In this document: positions 17,031 through 27,495 of the stretch, in pieces
Layout: each line of letters starts with the position of its first letter
Numbering within the stretch: the first letter of the stretch is position 1
DNA from: Specibacter cremeus
GTDB taxonomy: Bacteria > Actinomycetota > Actinomycetes > Actinomycetales > Micrococcaceae
NCBI RefSeq assembly: GCF_003946885.1
Contig: NZ_RWKQ01000023.1
Location: 869-64,868, forward strand
Length of the DNA stretch: 64,000 nucleotides
Reading direction: 5' to 3'
Program-made: the position numbers and the translations under genes
Notes under the pieces: model-generated
What the model saw: only the letters and a program-made list of their open reading frames with translations
What the model was told of the DNA's origin: nothing
The model's database searches: none

Positions 17031-18476
17031 CTATTGCAGGACGCCGTCGACTCGGCGCGGGATGCCCAGCGGGTTGTCCTCTCGCAGCGCGGCCGGCAGC
17101 AGCGCCGCGGGTGCGTCCTGGTAGGCGACCGGGCGCAGGAACCGCCGCACCGCCGTGGCGCCCACCGACGTGAACAGCGAGGTCGTCGCCGGCCACGGCC
17201 CGCCGTGCTGCTGTGCCCAGTTGACGGCCACGCCCGTGGGCCAACCGGCGAACAGCACGCGCCCGGCCAGCCCGGACAGCTGCGCCACCAGGGTACCGAC
17301 GTCCTCCCCCTCCTCGGCGTGGATGGTGGCGGTCAGACTGCCGGGCACCAGCGCCAGCGCGGCGGCCAGCTCGGCGTCGTCCCGGTACTCGACCAGCAGC
17401 GTCGTCGGACCGAAGCATTCCTCGAGCAGTTCCGCCGGCCGGGCGATCACGTTCGCCGCCGTCGTGGCGAACACCACCGGCGCGGCCCCGTCCGCCACCG
17501 CATCCTGGGCGGTCGCGCCGGAAAGCACGACGACGTCGGGCCGGCTTGCCAGCGCGGCAAGCCCCTGCGGGTACGCCCGCGCGATCCGGTCGGTGAGCAA
17601 CGGGGCGGGGGCCGCGTCGGACAGCGCCGCGGCCAGATCGGCGCCGAACGAGGTGCCGGCCGGGACGAACACGAGCCCCGGCTTGGTGCAGAACTGCCCG
17701 GCGCCCAGCGTGAATGACCCGGCCAGGCCGGTCACGAGTTCGGCCCCGCGCGCGGCGATGGCGGCCGGGGTGATGACGACGGGATTCAGGCTGCCCAGCT
17801 CACCGTAGAACGGGATGGGGTCCGGGCGCGCGGCGGCCAGGTCGAACAGGGCGCGCCCGCCGGGGATCGAACCCGTGAACCCGACCGCCTGGACGGCCGG
17901 GTCCTGCACGAGCGCGGTGCCGGCTGCCCGGCCCTCGACGAGGGCGAAGATGCCGTCGGGGGCGCCGGCCGCGGCCAGGGCGTCCGCCACGATCCCGGCG
18001 GTGCGGCGGGACAGTTCCAGGTGCCCGGAGTGCGCCTTGACGATCACCGGGCAGCCGACCGCCAGCGCGGACGCCGTGTCCCCGCCGGCCACCGAGAACG
18101 CGAACGGGAAGTTCGACGCCGAGAACACGGCCACCGGGCCCAGCGGGCGCAGCATGCGGCGCAGGTCCGGCGACGGCGGCACGGAATCCGGGTTGGCGTG
18201 CTCGATCACGGCCTCCAGGTAGGAGCCCTCCGTGATGACGCGGGCGAAGAGGCGCAGCTGGCCGGTGGTGCGGGCCACCTCGCCGGTGAGCCGATCCGGG
18301 CCCAGCCGGGTTTCGGCGTCGGCGAGGGCCACGAGTTCGGCCGTGTTGGCGTCCAGCGCGTCGGCCACGGCGTGCAGCCAGCCGGCGCGTTCGGCGTCGG
18401 TGGCCGCCGCGGCGGGTCCTGCGGCGGTGCGGGCGGCGGCGGTCACGGTGGCCAGGTCTTGCGTAACGGTTTCCAT
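17031..18476 (-). CDS. Alpha-ketoglutarate semialdehyde dehydrogenase (aldehyde dehydrogenase family)
   Basis: The 481-residue protein oxidises 2,5-dioxopentanoate to 2-oxoglutarate. It shows the ALDH catalytic Glu in FYGELGSLNP and Cys in LGAGQFCTKPG, and an N-terminal cofactor region (FSASNFPFAFSVAGGDTAS). These segments are characteristic of the KGSADH branch. It is last in the reverse operon, 15 bp after the dehydratase gene. With the KdgD-type enzyme it completes the oxidative aldarate route to the TCA cycle. Confidence 0.9.
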   Translation of the reverse strand: METVTQDLATVTAAARTAAGPAAAATDAERAGWLHAVADALDANTAELVALADAETRLGPDRLTGEVARTTGQLRLFARVITEGSYLEAVIEHANPDSVPPSPDLRRMLRPLGPVAVFSASNFPFAFSVAGGDTASALAVGCPVIVKAHSGHLELSRRTAGIVADALAAAGAPDGIFALVEGRAAGTALVQDPAVQAVGFTGSIPGGRALFDLAAARPDPIPFYGELGSLNPVVITPAAIAARGAELVTGLAGSFTLGAGQFCTKPGLVFVPAGTSFGADLAAALSDAAPAPLLTDRIARAYPQGLAALASRPDVVVLSGATAQDAVADGAAPVVFATTAANVIARPAELLEECFGPTTLLVEYRDDAELAAALALVPGSLTATIHAEEGEDVGTLVAQLSGLAGRVLFAGWPTGVAVNWAQQHGGPWPATTSLFTSVGATAVRRFLRPVAYQDAPAALLPAALREDNPLGIPRRVDGVLQ

Positions 18477-18491
18477 GGGTGTTCCCGGGAT

Positions 18492-19586
18492 CTATAGGTT
18501 GGTGGTGGTCTCGGCAAATGTCTCGGCGAAATCGAACCCGAGGCCCGGGGCGCCGGTGCCGGTCAGCCGGCCGTGGCCGATGGTGACCGGGGACGGTCCG
18601 GCCAGGATGCCGAGCTGGTCGAAGGAGGCGTCCTCGACGTCCTCGACCGCGACGGCGTCGGCCAGCGTCAACGCCAGCTGCCCGGACAATTCCGGCAAAA
18701 GGTGCGGCGCCACGGCGATGTGGTGTGTGCGCGCCAGTTCCACGATGCGCCGGAATGGCGTGATGCCGCCGACCCGGACGATGTTGGGCTGGATGACGTC
18801 CACGGCCGCGGCCTCGATGAAGTCGCGGAAGCGATAGATGGTGTGGACGTTCTCGCCCAACGCGATCGGCACGGGTGAGTGCTTGCGCAGTTGGCGGTAC
18901 GCCCACAGGTCGTCGGCCCGGATCGGCTCCTCCAGCCAGTGCAGGTTGAACTGCTCCAGCCGGGCCAGGGCGCGGACTGTGGTGGGCAGGTCCCAGCGCT
19001 GGTTGGCGTCGATCATGAGCCGCCGGTCCGGGCCGATCACGTCCCGCACCGCGGCGACCCGCTCGATGTCTTCGGCGATCGAGGGCTTGCCCACCTTGAT
19101 CTTCACCGCCTCGTGGCCGGCGGCCACCCAGCGGCGGGCCTGCGCCACGAGATCCGCGAGCGGGTAGTGCAGGTTCACCCCGGAGCCGTACACCTCCACG
19201 GAGTCACGGCGTTGCCCGAGCAGGCCGGCCACGGACGTGCCGGCGCGCCGTGCCGCGGCATCCCAGAGGGCCAGGTCCAGCCCGGCCATGGCGATGGTGG
19301 TCAGCCCGCCGCCGCCGGCCTCGTGCAGGCGCAGCCACAGCCCATCCCACACGGCTTCCGGCTCGGCGGGGCGCCCGGTGGCGAACGGGGCGATGTCGTG
19401 GTCCAGCAGCGCCTTGACCGCGTGTGGGCCGATCGTCGGCGTCCAGGCGAACCCGTGGCCGGTGCCCCCGTCGGAGAGCTCGACGTCGGTGACGATCACG
19501 TGGTTCTCCGGCGCCTCCGCACCCCAGCTGCGCCGCAACGGCACGGTCAGCAGCCGGGTGCGCAGTCCGGTGATGGTGGTAGTCAT
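18492..19586 (-). CDS. Enolase-superfamily sugar acid dehydratase (mandelate racemase-like)
   Basis: The 364-residue protein has the enolase capping domain, then a barrel with KIKVGK (catalytic Lys pair, about residue 165), metal ligands in MIDANQRWD, LEEPI and LGENVH, and PHLLPE near the end. Members dehydrate sugar acids such as glucarate, galactarate or pentonates. The KIK plus late His pattern is of the mandelate racemase subgroup. It overlaps the KdgD gene by 4 bp. Substrate is unresolved: hexarate if KdgD is correct, or an L-arabinonate/xylonate route if the partner acts on a ketodeoxypentonate. Confidence 0.85.
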   Translation of the reverse strand: MTTTITGLRTRLLTVPLRRSWGAEAPENHVIVTDVELSDGGTGHGFAWTPTIGPHAVKALLDHDIAPFATGRPAEPEAVWDGLWLRLHEAGGGGLTTIAMAGLDLALWDAAARRAGTSVAGLLGQRRDSVEVYGSGVNLHYPLADLVAQARRWVAAGHEAVKIKVGKPSIAEDIERVAAVRDVIGPDRRLMIDANQRWDLPTTVRALARLEQFNLHWLEEPIRADDLWAYRQLRKHSPVPIALGENVHTIYRFRDFIEAAAVDVIQPNIVRVGGITPFRRIVELARTHHIAVAPHLLPELSGQLALTLADAVAVEDVEDASFDQLGILAGPSPVTIGHGRLTGTGAPGLGFDFAETFAETTTNL

Positions 19587-20491
19587 CGGGCCCCGGCCAG
19601 CTCGTGGCCCTTGGCCAGGATGGCCTTGAGCCGGACCTCCTGCTCCGGTGTGGGGTCCACCAGCGGCGGGCGGACGGAGCCCACCGGCAGGCCGGCCAGG
19701 CGCAGGCCCGCCTTGATGAGGGACACGCCGAAGCCGGGCGTCTCGTCGCGCAGGCGCACCAGCGGCACGTAGAAGCCCTCCAGCAGCGCCGCACGGCGGT
19801 CCTCGTCGCCGTCGACGTAGGCGCGGTGGTACGCCGTCGCGATTTCCGGAGCCATGGCGAACGCGGCCGACGAGTACAGCGGGATGCCCAGGCCCCGGTA
19901 GGCGCCCTGGGTCAGTTCCGCGGTGAGCAGGCCGTTGAAGAAAAGGAAGTCGGTGCGCCCGGTGGCCCGCACGGCGGAAACGATCTCCTGGGCCGCGCCC
20001 ACGTCGCCCACGCCGTCCTTGAAACCGATCACCTTCGGGTTGGCCGCCAGCGCCGCCATGGCGTCGGCCGTGAACCTCGCATTGGCGCGGTGGTACACGA
20101 TGACCGGCAGGGGCGTGGCATCGGCGATCGCCTCGACGTAGGCGATGAGCCCGGCCACGGGCGCGCCCACCAGGTATGGCGGGAGCACCAGCAGCGCGTC
20201 GGCGCCGGCCTGCTCGGCCACCCGGGCGGCTGCGAGCGCGTGGCCCAGCGGCCCGCCGGCACCGGCCACCACGGGCACGGCCCCGGCGACGACCTCGACG
20301 GCGGCCCGCACCACGGTGCCGATCTCCTCCAGGGCCAGGGCGTGGAACTCGCCCGTGCCGCAGGCCGGGAACACGCCGCCGGGCCCGTGCGGCAGGCGGG
20401 AGGCGATGTGCTCCTTGAGCAGGGCGACGTCGACCTCGTCGGTCTCGGTGAACGGGGTGACGGGGAAGAACAGGACTCCGTTGAATTCCAT
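19583..20491 (-). CDS. kdgD: 5-dehydro-4-deoxyglucarate dehydratase-type enzyme (DHDPS/NAL family)
   Basis: The 302-residue barrel uses a Schiff-base Lys in VIGFKDGVGD (about residue 183) and a Tyr in VIVYHRANA (about 154). The N-terminus FPVTPF.. and FPACGTGEFHAL are diagnostic of KdgD, which forms 2-oxoglutarate semialdehyde from 5-dehydro-4-deoxyglucarate with loss of water and CO2. It starts 10 bp after the SDR gene and overlaps the enolase-family gene by 4 bp. An alternative is a ketodeoxy-arabinonate dehydratase, which has the same fold and also yields the semialdehyde. Confidence 0.85.
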   Translation of the reverse strand: MEFNGVLFFPVTPFTETDEVDVALLKEHIASRLPHGPGGVFPACGTGEFHALALEEIGTVVRAAVEVVAGAVPVVAGAGGPLGHALAAARVAEQAGADALLVLPPYLVGAPVAGLIAYVEAIADATPLPVIVYHRANARFTADAMAALAANPKVIGFKDGVGDVGAAQEIVSAVRATGRTDFLFFNGLLTAELTQGAYRGLGIPLYSSAAFAMAPEIATAYHRAYVDGDEDRRAALLEGFYVPLVRLRDETPGFGVSLIKAGLRLAGLPVGSVRPPLVDPTPEQEVRLKAILAKGHELAGAR

Positions 20492-20500
20492 GGAAGGCTC

Positions 20501-21430
20501 CTAGCGGGCGATCGCGGAGACCGCGGCGGGGGTGGTGGACAATTCGGTGCGCCAGCTGCGCGTGGGCTCCCAGCCGAGGACCGCACGGGCCTTGGCGATG
20601 GAGAATGCCGGCGCCGTGCCGGTGAGGCCGGCGGCGAGCGCCGCGCTGCCGGGCACGAAGCGCGGCAGCAGCGCGGCCAGCGGCTCGGTGGCCAGGGCGT
20701 CCGCCGCCCCGACGAAGAACGTCTGGGCGTTCTCGATGTCCGCCATGCGCTCGAGCAGCACGGCCAGGAAGTCGGCCACGTCGCGGGCGTCCACATAGTT
20801 GAACAGCGCCGGGGCGGACAGTGCGGGGTCGGCCAGCCGTTCAGCCAGCGTGTGCCCCTGCTGCGTCGGCGCGCCGGCCCATTCCTCCGGCGAGATGACG
20901 AAGCAGGGGCGGAACGCCGCGTACCGCAGGCCGCGCGTGTCGGCCGTGGCGAACATGGCCATGACCTGTTCGGCGATGTGCTTGGAGAGCGCGTACGCGT
21001 TCCACGGCCTCGGGGTGGTGCGCTCGTCCAGCGGGAAAGCCTCGGGCAACCAGCCGGCCGGGTTGCCATAGCCGAGCACCGTGGGGCTGGACGCCGTGAT
21101 GATCCGCGCGACGCCCGCCTCGGTAGCGGCGCCCAGCACGTTGTACGCCAGCAGCGTGTTCGTCTTGAGTATCACGTCCTCGGGGGCGCTGAACGGCACG
21201 GCGATGGCGGCCAGGTGGATCACCGCGTCCGGGGTGTGCCGGGCCATGACGGCCCGCACGGCCGCGGCGTCGAGCAGGTCGACCGATTCCTGGACGACGC
21301 CGTCGAACGCGGGGTCCACGGGCAGCGGGTCGCGGTCGATCGAGACGACCGCGTGCCCGGCGGCGGCGAATCCGGCCACGACGCTGCGTCCCAACCGCCC
21401 GGATCCGCCGGTGACGAGGATGGTGCTCAT
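20501..21430 (-). CDS. NAD-dependent epimerase/dehydratase (extended SDR), possible uronate or aldose dehydrogenase
   Basis: The 309-residue Rossmann protein has TGGSGRLGRS at residue 7, the catalytic ASSP Ser and YALSK Tyr-Lys pair (about residue 155). The ATG at 21430 is chosen because it overlaps the previous stop and begins MSTILVTGGSG; any longer frame lacks support. Position between an oxidoreductase and the aldarate enzymes suggests it oxidises a uronate or aldose to a lactone, like uronate dehydrogenase, but it is longer than that family (about 265) and could be an epimerase. Confidence 0.85.
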   Translation of the reverse strand: MSTILVTGGSGRLGRSVVAGFAAAGHAVVSIDRDPLPVDPAFDGVVQESVDLLDAAAVRAVMARHTPDAVIHLAAIAVPFSAPEDVILKTNTLLAYNVLGAATEAGVARIITASSPTVLGYGNPAGWLPEAFPLDERTTPRPWNAYALSKHIAEQVMAMFATADTRGLRYAAFRPCFVISPEEWAGAPTQQGHTLAERLADPALSAPALFNYVDARDVADFLAVLLERMADIENAQTFFVGAADALATEPLAALLPRFVPGSAALAAGLTGTAPAFSIAKARAVLGWEPTRSWRTELSTTPAAVSAIAR

Positions 21431-22866
21431 GCCCGGTCCCGCGTGGAGTCCCGCTTGGACAGGTCCGCACCCAGGCCCAGGTCCGCGATCCGCACGGGCA
21501 GGCCGGTGGCCAGCGATTCGTTGCCGGCGATGCCGACCGCCACGGACCGCAAGCCGTCCAGATAGCCGGACGGGCGGCCCAGCGGGTCCGCGCCGGGGCC
21601 GTTGAACAGGTCGGAAAGCAGCAGCACGTCGCCGCCGCCGTGCCCGCCCTCGCCGTTGACGATTCTCACCTCGCGGGCGGCCTCCCAGTGCCGCTGGACC
21701 ACCAGGCGCTCGCCGTTGCGGCGCACGGCGTCGTCCTCCTCGATGGGCGTGGCGCTGGGATCCAGCACGGTCTTCGCGTCCCCTCTGGTGACGACGGCGG
21801 CGCGCTCCACGACCTCGAGTTCGGCCCGTCCCTCGGTGCCGTTGACGCAAACCCGGTAGCCCTCCCAGGGGCTGTGCGCGTTCAGCGAGTAGCTCAGCGT
21901 GGGGCCGCCGTCGTAGTCCACCACCAGGGCCAGGTTGTCCTCGATGGTGATGCCGGGGCCGAACACGTCCTGGTCGCGGATGTACCCGTCGAGCGCTTCG
22001 TTGTCCAGATAGAGGGCCTTGAGCTTGGCGTCCTCGCGCAGGTCCAGCGCGAACGGGTCATGGCCACCCGAGTCGTTGGTGCCGCGGGCCGGCCGGTCGC
22101 CCAGGCCGCGCGCGGCGGCATTCGTCTCACCGTAGAAGCGAAGCCCGCCGGAGGCGAACACGCGCGCGGGGACGTCGTCGATCCACCAGTTCACCAGGTC
22201 GAAGTGGTGCGAGGCCTTGTGGATGAGCAGGCCGCCGGAGTTCTGCTTCTGGCGGTGCCAGCGCCGGAAGTAGTCGGCGCCGTGCACGGTGTCCAGCATC
22301 CAGTTGAAGTCGATCGAGGTGACCGTGCCGATCGCGCCGCCCTGGATGAGCTGCTTCAGCGCGCTGTTGCGCGGCGAATACCGGTAATTGAAGGTCACGA
22401 CGACGTTGCGCCCGGTTTCGCCGATGGCCTCGGTGATCCGCCGGCAGCCGTCGGCAGTGATGGTCAGCGGTTTTTCAACGACGACGTCGGCACCGGCACG
22501 CAGCGCGGTGACGATGTAGTCGGCGTGGGTGAAGTCCGGCGTCGTGATGATGACCCGGTCGATCGCCTGGCCGCGGATGACGCCGGCCAGCTCGGCCGGG
22601 TCAAAGGACGCGGGCGGCGCCGCGCCGGCCTCCTCGCGCAACCCGGCGAGCAGGCCGCGGTAGTAGCCGACGCGGCCGGCGTTGACGTCGCCGATGGCCA
22701 CCAGCTCCGCCACGTCGGCGTGGGCGCCGAGGATGGCGCGCATGTACATCTCCGAACGCGAGCCGGTGCCGACCAGCACAACCCGGGATCTGGCGCCGGT
22801 TCCGGCTCCCGCCTGCGCCGGGTTGTGCTGGTCGGCGCCGGCGGGGGATGCCACTGTATTCCTCAT
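21427..22866 (-). CDS. Gfo/Idh/MocA family oxidoreductase
   Basis: The 479-residue protein has the nucleotide fold at SRVVLVGTGSRSEMY (about residue 28) and the EKPLTITADG motif (about 132). Two conserved catalytic-type residues are in LIHKASHHFDLVNWW (about 215). It is the first gene of the reverse operon and probably oxidises the sugar released by the GH42 enzyme or a derivative. The first about 27 residues, before the Rossmann strand, are Ala/Gly rich and are partly encoded by an inverted copy of the nucleotide-fold sequence (see 22768-22836), so the start may be recently altered. Confidence 0.87.
   Translation of the reverse strand: MRNTVASPAGADQHNPAQAGAGTGARSRVVLVGTGSRSEMYMRAILGAHADVAELVAIGDVNAGRVGYYRGLLAGLREEAGAAPPASFDPAELAGVIRGQAIDRVIITTPDFTHADYIVTALRAGADVVVEKPLTITADGCRRITEAIGETGRNVVVTFNYRYSPRNSALKQLIQGGAIGTVTSIDFNWMLDTVHGADYFRRWHRQKQNSGGLLIHKASHHFDLVNWWIDDVPARVFASGGLRFYGETNAAARGLGDRPARGTNDSGGHDPFALDLREDAKLKALYLDNEALDGYIRDQDVFGPGITIEDNLALVVDYDGGPTLSYSLNAHSPWEGYRVCVNGTEGRAELEVVERAAVVTRGDAKTVLDPSATPIEEDDAVRRNGERLVVQRHWEAAREVRIVNGEGGHGGGDVLLLSDLFNGPGADPLGRPSGYLDGLRSVAVGIAGNESLATGLPVRIADLGLGADLSKRDSTRDRA
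22768..22836. repeat. 19-bp inverted repeat spanning the oxidoreductase N-terminus
   Basis: Arms 22768-22786 and 22818-22836 are perfect complements of 19 bp, extendable to 24 bp with one mismatch (22763-22841). The right arm encodes the extra N-terminal ADQHNP residues, the left arm the glycine-rich nucleotide strand. In the mRNA it would form a strong hairpin beginning about 25 bases after the start codon and could lower translation. Confidence 0.75.
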
Positions 22867-22957
22867 GGGGTCAACTGCCCTTTCCAGGTTCGTCGTCGGC
22901 GGCCGTTGTCACCGGTCCACCCTGTTCTTCATCGTGGGCGAAGCATGGGATAAGATC

Positions 22958-22975
22958 TGAGAAAGCGTTTTCTCA
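22958..22975. promoter_or_regulatory. LacI-type operator between the reverse operon and lacI
   Basis: TGAGAAAGCGTTTTCTCA is an 18-bp near-perfect palindrome in the 210-bp divergent region. It is 92 bp upstream of the reverse operon start and about 100 bp upstream of the regulator. Copies at 13813 (17/18) and 11642 define the regulon. Confidence 0.83.
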
Positions 22976-23076
22976 AACCGTTGTAAGCTTTCTATCAACA
23001 GTCCGGGCGTCCCGTCAACAGGTGCCGCACCCCGCACCAGTGGGCAGGACCGACCCGGAGACCGAAAGGGGTCACG

Positions 23077-24087
23077 ATGGCCAGGGGCACACTCAATCGA
23101 CGCGTGGGCATTTCCGATGTCGCGGAGAAGGCGGGCGTATCGCTGGCCACCGTCTCGCGCGTGATGAACGGCAACTTCACGGTCGCCGCGGACATCGCGG
23201 AACGGGTGCGGGCCGTGGCCACGGAGTTGAACTACCAGCCCAACCCGACCGGGCGGAACCTGGCCCGCGGCAAGACCGACACGATCGGCGTCGTCGTCCC
23301 CGACCTGGGGAACCCCACGTTCCAGACGGTGCTGCGCGGCGTCAGCCGCGCGGCCGCACAGGACGGCTACCGCGTGCTGATCGCGGACTCGTCGGAGGTG
23401 TCCAGCGAGGAGTCGATCCTGGCCGGCGAGGCGCGCCGGCGCTGTGACGGCGTCGTATTGTGCGCGCCGCGCATGAGCGACGCCGAGCTGGCCGAGCTGG
23501 CACCGACCCTGCACCCGCTGGTGCTGGTCAACCGCACGACGGCGGATCCGTCACCCAGTCTCACGGTGGACTACGGCCGGGGCATCCAGGACCTGGCCGC
23601 ACACCTGGTGGACCTGGGGCACACCCGCCTCGCGTTTTCGGCCGGGCCGGCCAACAGCGCGTCGAACGCGCTGCGGCTGGCCGGGCTGGAGACCTTCATG
23701 TCCGCCCACCCCGGCGTCGAGCTGCAAATCCTGCCGGGCGGGTCGACGTTCGAGGACGGCCACGCCTCCGCCGACGCCGTCCTTGCGTCCGGCGCCACGG
23801 GCATCCTGGCCTTCAACGACCTCACCGCCATGGGCCTGCTCAGCGCCCTGAACGAGCGGGGCGTGAACGTGCCGGCGGACGTCTCACTGACAGGTTTCGA
23901 CGACATCCAGTTCGCGGCCTACACGACGCCGCCGTTGACCACCGCCGCGGTGCCCAGCATGGATGTGGGCGAGCAGGCCTGGCGCCAGATGCGGGCCCTG
24001 CTGAACGACACGGACATCCCCGATCCCGCCCTGGTCTTCGCCCCCCACATCGTCGTCCGGGGCAGCACGGGACCCGCGCCCCGGTAA
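23077..24087 (+). CDS. LacI-family regulator of the GH42/aldarate regulon
   Basis: The 336-residue protein has the LacI headpiece GISDVAEKAGVSLATVSRVMNG (read as GISDVAEKAG and VSLATVSRVMNG) with hinge region YQPNPTGRNLARGKT, then an effector domain (TIGVVVPDLGNPTFQ, about residue 68). AAAGGGG lies before the ATG. It is divergent from the Gfo operon and convergent with gdhA. The three matching operators suggest it represses all three units, with a sugar of the pathway as inducer; the inducer cannot be told from sequence. Confidence 0.9.
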   Translation: MARGTLNRRVGISDVAEKAGVSLATVSRVMNGNFTVAADIAERVRAVATELNYQPNPTGRNLARGKTDTIGVVVPDLGNPTFQTVLRGVSRAAAQDGYRVLIADSSEVSSEESILAGEARRRCDGVVLCAPRMSDAELAELAPTLHPLVLVNRTTADPSPSLTVDYGRGIQDLAAHLVDLGHTRLAFSAGPANSASNALRLAGLETFMSAHPGVELQILPGGSTFEDGHASADAVLASGATGILAFNDLTAMGLLSALNERGVNVPADVSLTGFDDIQFAAYTTPPLTTAAVPSMDVGEQAWRQMRALLNDTDIPDPALVFAPHIVVRGSTGPAPR

Positions 24088-24160
24088 CGCGGCCCTCAAC
24101 GACAGACCACCGACACGTGGCGATGGCCGGCCACCCGCCGTCGGAGCCGTCAACCGAAAG

Positions 24161-24194
24161 CGGTGCCCGGGTTCGCTGCGAAACCCGGGCACCG
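24161..24194. terminator. Bidirectional terminator hairpin between lacI and gdhA
   Basis: A 13-bp perfect stem (CGGTGCCCGGGTT at 24161-24173, complement 24182-24194) with an 8-base loop sits between the two convergent genes. On the gdhA strand it is followed by CTTTCGGTT, a weak U-tract. Confidence 0.8.
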
Positions 24195-24217
24195 CCGTCG
24201 TCCTTGGTGCGTATGCG

Positions 24218-25606
<1,389 letters not shown>

Positions 25607-25705
25607 TCACGAGCAGTTTTCCAGCCACGTCGCCGGGGAGCCAATTTTTCTCTGAATGCGGGACGATCTGCAGGATCGTTCCGAAATTACCGGTCTATTG
25701 CGGGC

Positions 25706-26197
25706 TTAATCCCGTTTGCGCCCGAACTTCCGCTTGGGCAGGTTGGCCAGCAGGTCGGCGGCCTTGTTGGCGGCGCGCCCGACACTGCGGCTGATCTGCT
25801 GCTGGACCGTACCCTCATGGTCCACCCGGCCGGCGATCGGGGCCAGCGTCTGGCGCACCGGATCTCCATCCGGCACGGGTGAGTCGGCCGGCAGCTCGTC
25901 GGCCGGCTCCCCGGCCGGGGCGGCCGAGGCCTGGGCGCCGGCGCCCAGGCCGGTCAGCCAGGCGGCCACATGGTGCAGCGGGGCGGCGTTGAGGCTGTAG
26001 AAGCGTTTCTGCCCCTGCGCCCGCATGGCCACGAGGCCCGATTCGCGCAGGACGCGCAGGTGCTTGGACACGGTGGGCTGGGAGACGCCGAGTTCCTCCA
26101 CGAGCTGCCCCACGGACTTGTGCTCGTCGGCGAGGGCGTCCAGGATGTCACGCCGGGTCGCCTCGGCTATGACGGCGAAAACATCTTCAATGGCCAT
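25706..26197 (-). CDS. ArsR-family winged-helix transcriptional regulator
   Basis: The 163-residue protein has an N-terminal winged helix (ATRRDILDALADEHKSVGQL, then LGVSQPTVSKHLRVLRESGLV, about residues 12-60) and a disordered acidic/Ala-rich linker. The C-terminal stretch QQQISRSVGRAANKAADLL ends in a basic tail. No metal-binding Cys pair is visible, so it is not obviously metal responsive. It stands alone between gdhA and the AcuC gene; its targets are unknown. Confidence 0.85.
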   Translation of the reverse strand: MAIEDVFAVIAEATRRDILDALADEHKSVGQLVEELGVSQPTVSKHLRVLRESGLVAMRAQGQKRFYSLNAAPLHHVAAWLTGLGAGAQASAAPAGEPADELPADSPVPDGDPVRQTLAPIAGRVDHEGTVQQQISRSVGRAANKAADLLANLPKRKFGRKRD

Positions 26198-26231
26198 CCC
26201 CCCACCCTAGCGACATATGCGTGGGACGGCA

Positions 26232-27443
26232 TCAGTCGAACCACGGGTCCAGCCCGTACAGCGGGAACACTTCCTTCCGGGTCGCCATGACGGCCCGGTC
26301 AACCGCGTCCCCGGGGTTGTAGCCGGCCTCCCACGACCGCCACCACGTGTCGGCGTCCTCGCCCATCAGCCGTGGCGCCTCGACCCCGTACCGGTCCCTG
26401 ACGTATTGCCGCCACGGTTCGGGTACCGGCGTCCGCAACGGGACGGGCTGGCCGGACACGATGGCCATCAGGTGGGACCAGGCGCGCGGCACCACGTCCA
26501 CCACCCTGTAGCCGCCGCCGCCCACGGCAATCCAGCGGTCCTCGCACACAACGGCCGCGAGTCCGCCGATGCTCAGCGCCGCCTCCCGCTGGCCGTCCAC
26601 GGACGTGTTCAGGTGGGCCAGGCCATCGTCCCGGTGCGAGTCGCAACCGTGCTGGCTGACGATCACGTCGGGTTCGAAGGCCCTGACCAGCTGGGGCACG
26701 ACGGCGTGGAACGCGCGCAGCCAGCCGGCGTCGCCGGTCCCGGCCGGCAATGCCACGTTGACGGCCGAGCCCCGGGCGCCCGGCCCGCCGATCTCATTGG
26801 CGAAGCCCGTGCCGGGGAACAGTGTCAGCCCGCTTTCGTGCAGTGAGATGGTGAGCACCCGCGGTTCGTCCCAGAAGATCTCCTGCGTGCCGTCGCCGTG
26901 GTGGGCGTCGATGTCGATGTACGCCACTTTCCCCACGCCCGCATCCAGCAGGCGGGCCACGGCCAGCGCGGCGTCGTTGTAGATGCAGAACCCCGCGGCG
27001 TGGTCGCGGCCGGCATGGTGCATGCCGCCGGCGAAGTTCACCGCCCGCACGGAGGACCCTGTGAGCACGGCGTCCGCGGCCACGAGGGACCCGCCGGCCA
27101 GCCGCGCGCTGGCCGCGTGCATGCCGGCGAACGCCGGGTCGTCCTCCGTGCCCAGGCCCAGGGCCGGGAACGATCGCGACGGGTCCTCCCCCACCGCGTG
27201 AACGGCGGCGATGAAGTCGCGCCCGTGCACCCGGGCCAGCTCGTCGTCGGAGGCCACATAGGCCCCGACCACGCGCACGGACGGGCGGGCCAGGATACCC
27301 AACTGCTCCGCCAACCGGGACGTCAGCTCCAGGCGCACCGGCGACATGGGGTGCCCGGGACCGAAGTTGTATGCGGTCATGGCCGGATCGCAGACTATGC
27401 TTGTCGGGACGGCCGTTGGCCCGGGGCTCGCGAAGGATGACAT
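26232..27443 (-). CDS. AcuC-type histone deacetylase family protein
   Basis: The 403-residue protein carries the class I HDAC active-site signatures: NFAGGMHHAGRD (tandem His, about 140), YIDIDAHHGDGTQ (Asp/His zinc ligands, about 173) and the GGGGYRV Tyr loop (about 300). AcuC proteins deacetylate lysine side chains, such as those of acetyl-CoA synthetase, in Bacillus and others. The ATG at 27443 faces the potassium transporter divergently, with only 52 bp between starts. A substrate here is not evident from the neighbours. Confidence 0.88.
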   Translation of the reverse strand: MSSFASPGPTAVPTSIVCDPAMTAYNFGPGHPMSPVRLELTSRLAEQLGILARPSVRVVGAYVASDDELARVHGRDFIAAVHAVGEDPSRSFPALGLGTEDDPAFAGMHAASARLAGGSLVAADAVLTGSSVRAVNFAGGMHHAGRDHAAGFCIYNDAALAVARLLDAGVGKVAYIDIDAHHGDGTQEIFWDEPRVLTISLHESGLTLFPGTGFANEIGGPGARGSAVNVALPAGTGDAGWLRAFHAVVPQLVRAFEPDVIVSQHGCDSHRDDGLAHLNTSVDGQREAALSIGGLAAVVCEDRWIAVGGGGYRVVDVVPRAWSHLMAIVSGQPVPLRTPVPEPWRQYVRDRYGVEAPRLMGEDADTWWRSWEAGYNPGDAVDRAVMATRKEVFPLYGLDPWFD

Positions 27444-27495
27444 CCCTCACAGGCTACCGAACAAGCGGCCGATCCTGCCGTATCAGGCACGGGGC

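Noticed and set aside
26232-27443. A start for the potassium channel inside the divergent AcuC gene (27346)
   Set aside because: It would overlap the start of AcuC on the other strand by about 100 bp; an ATG at 27496 avoids that.
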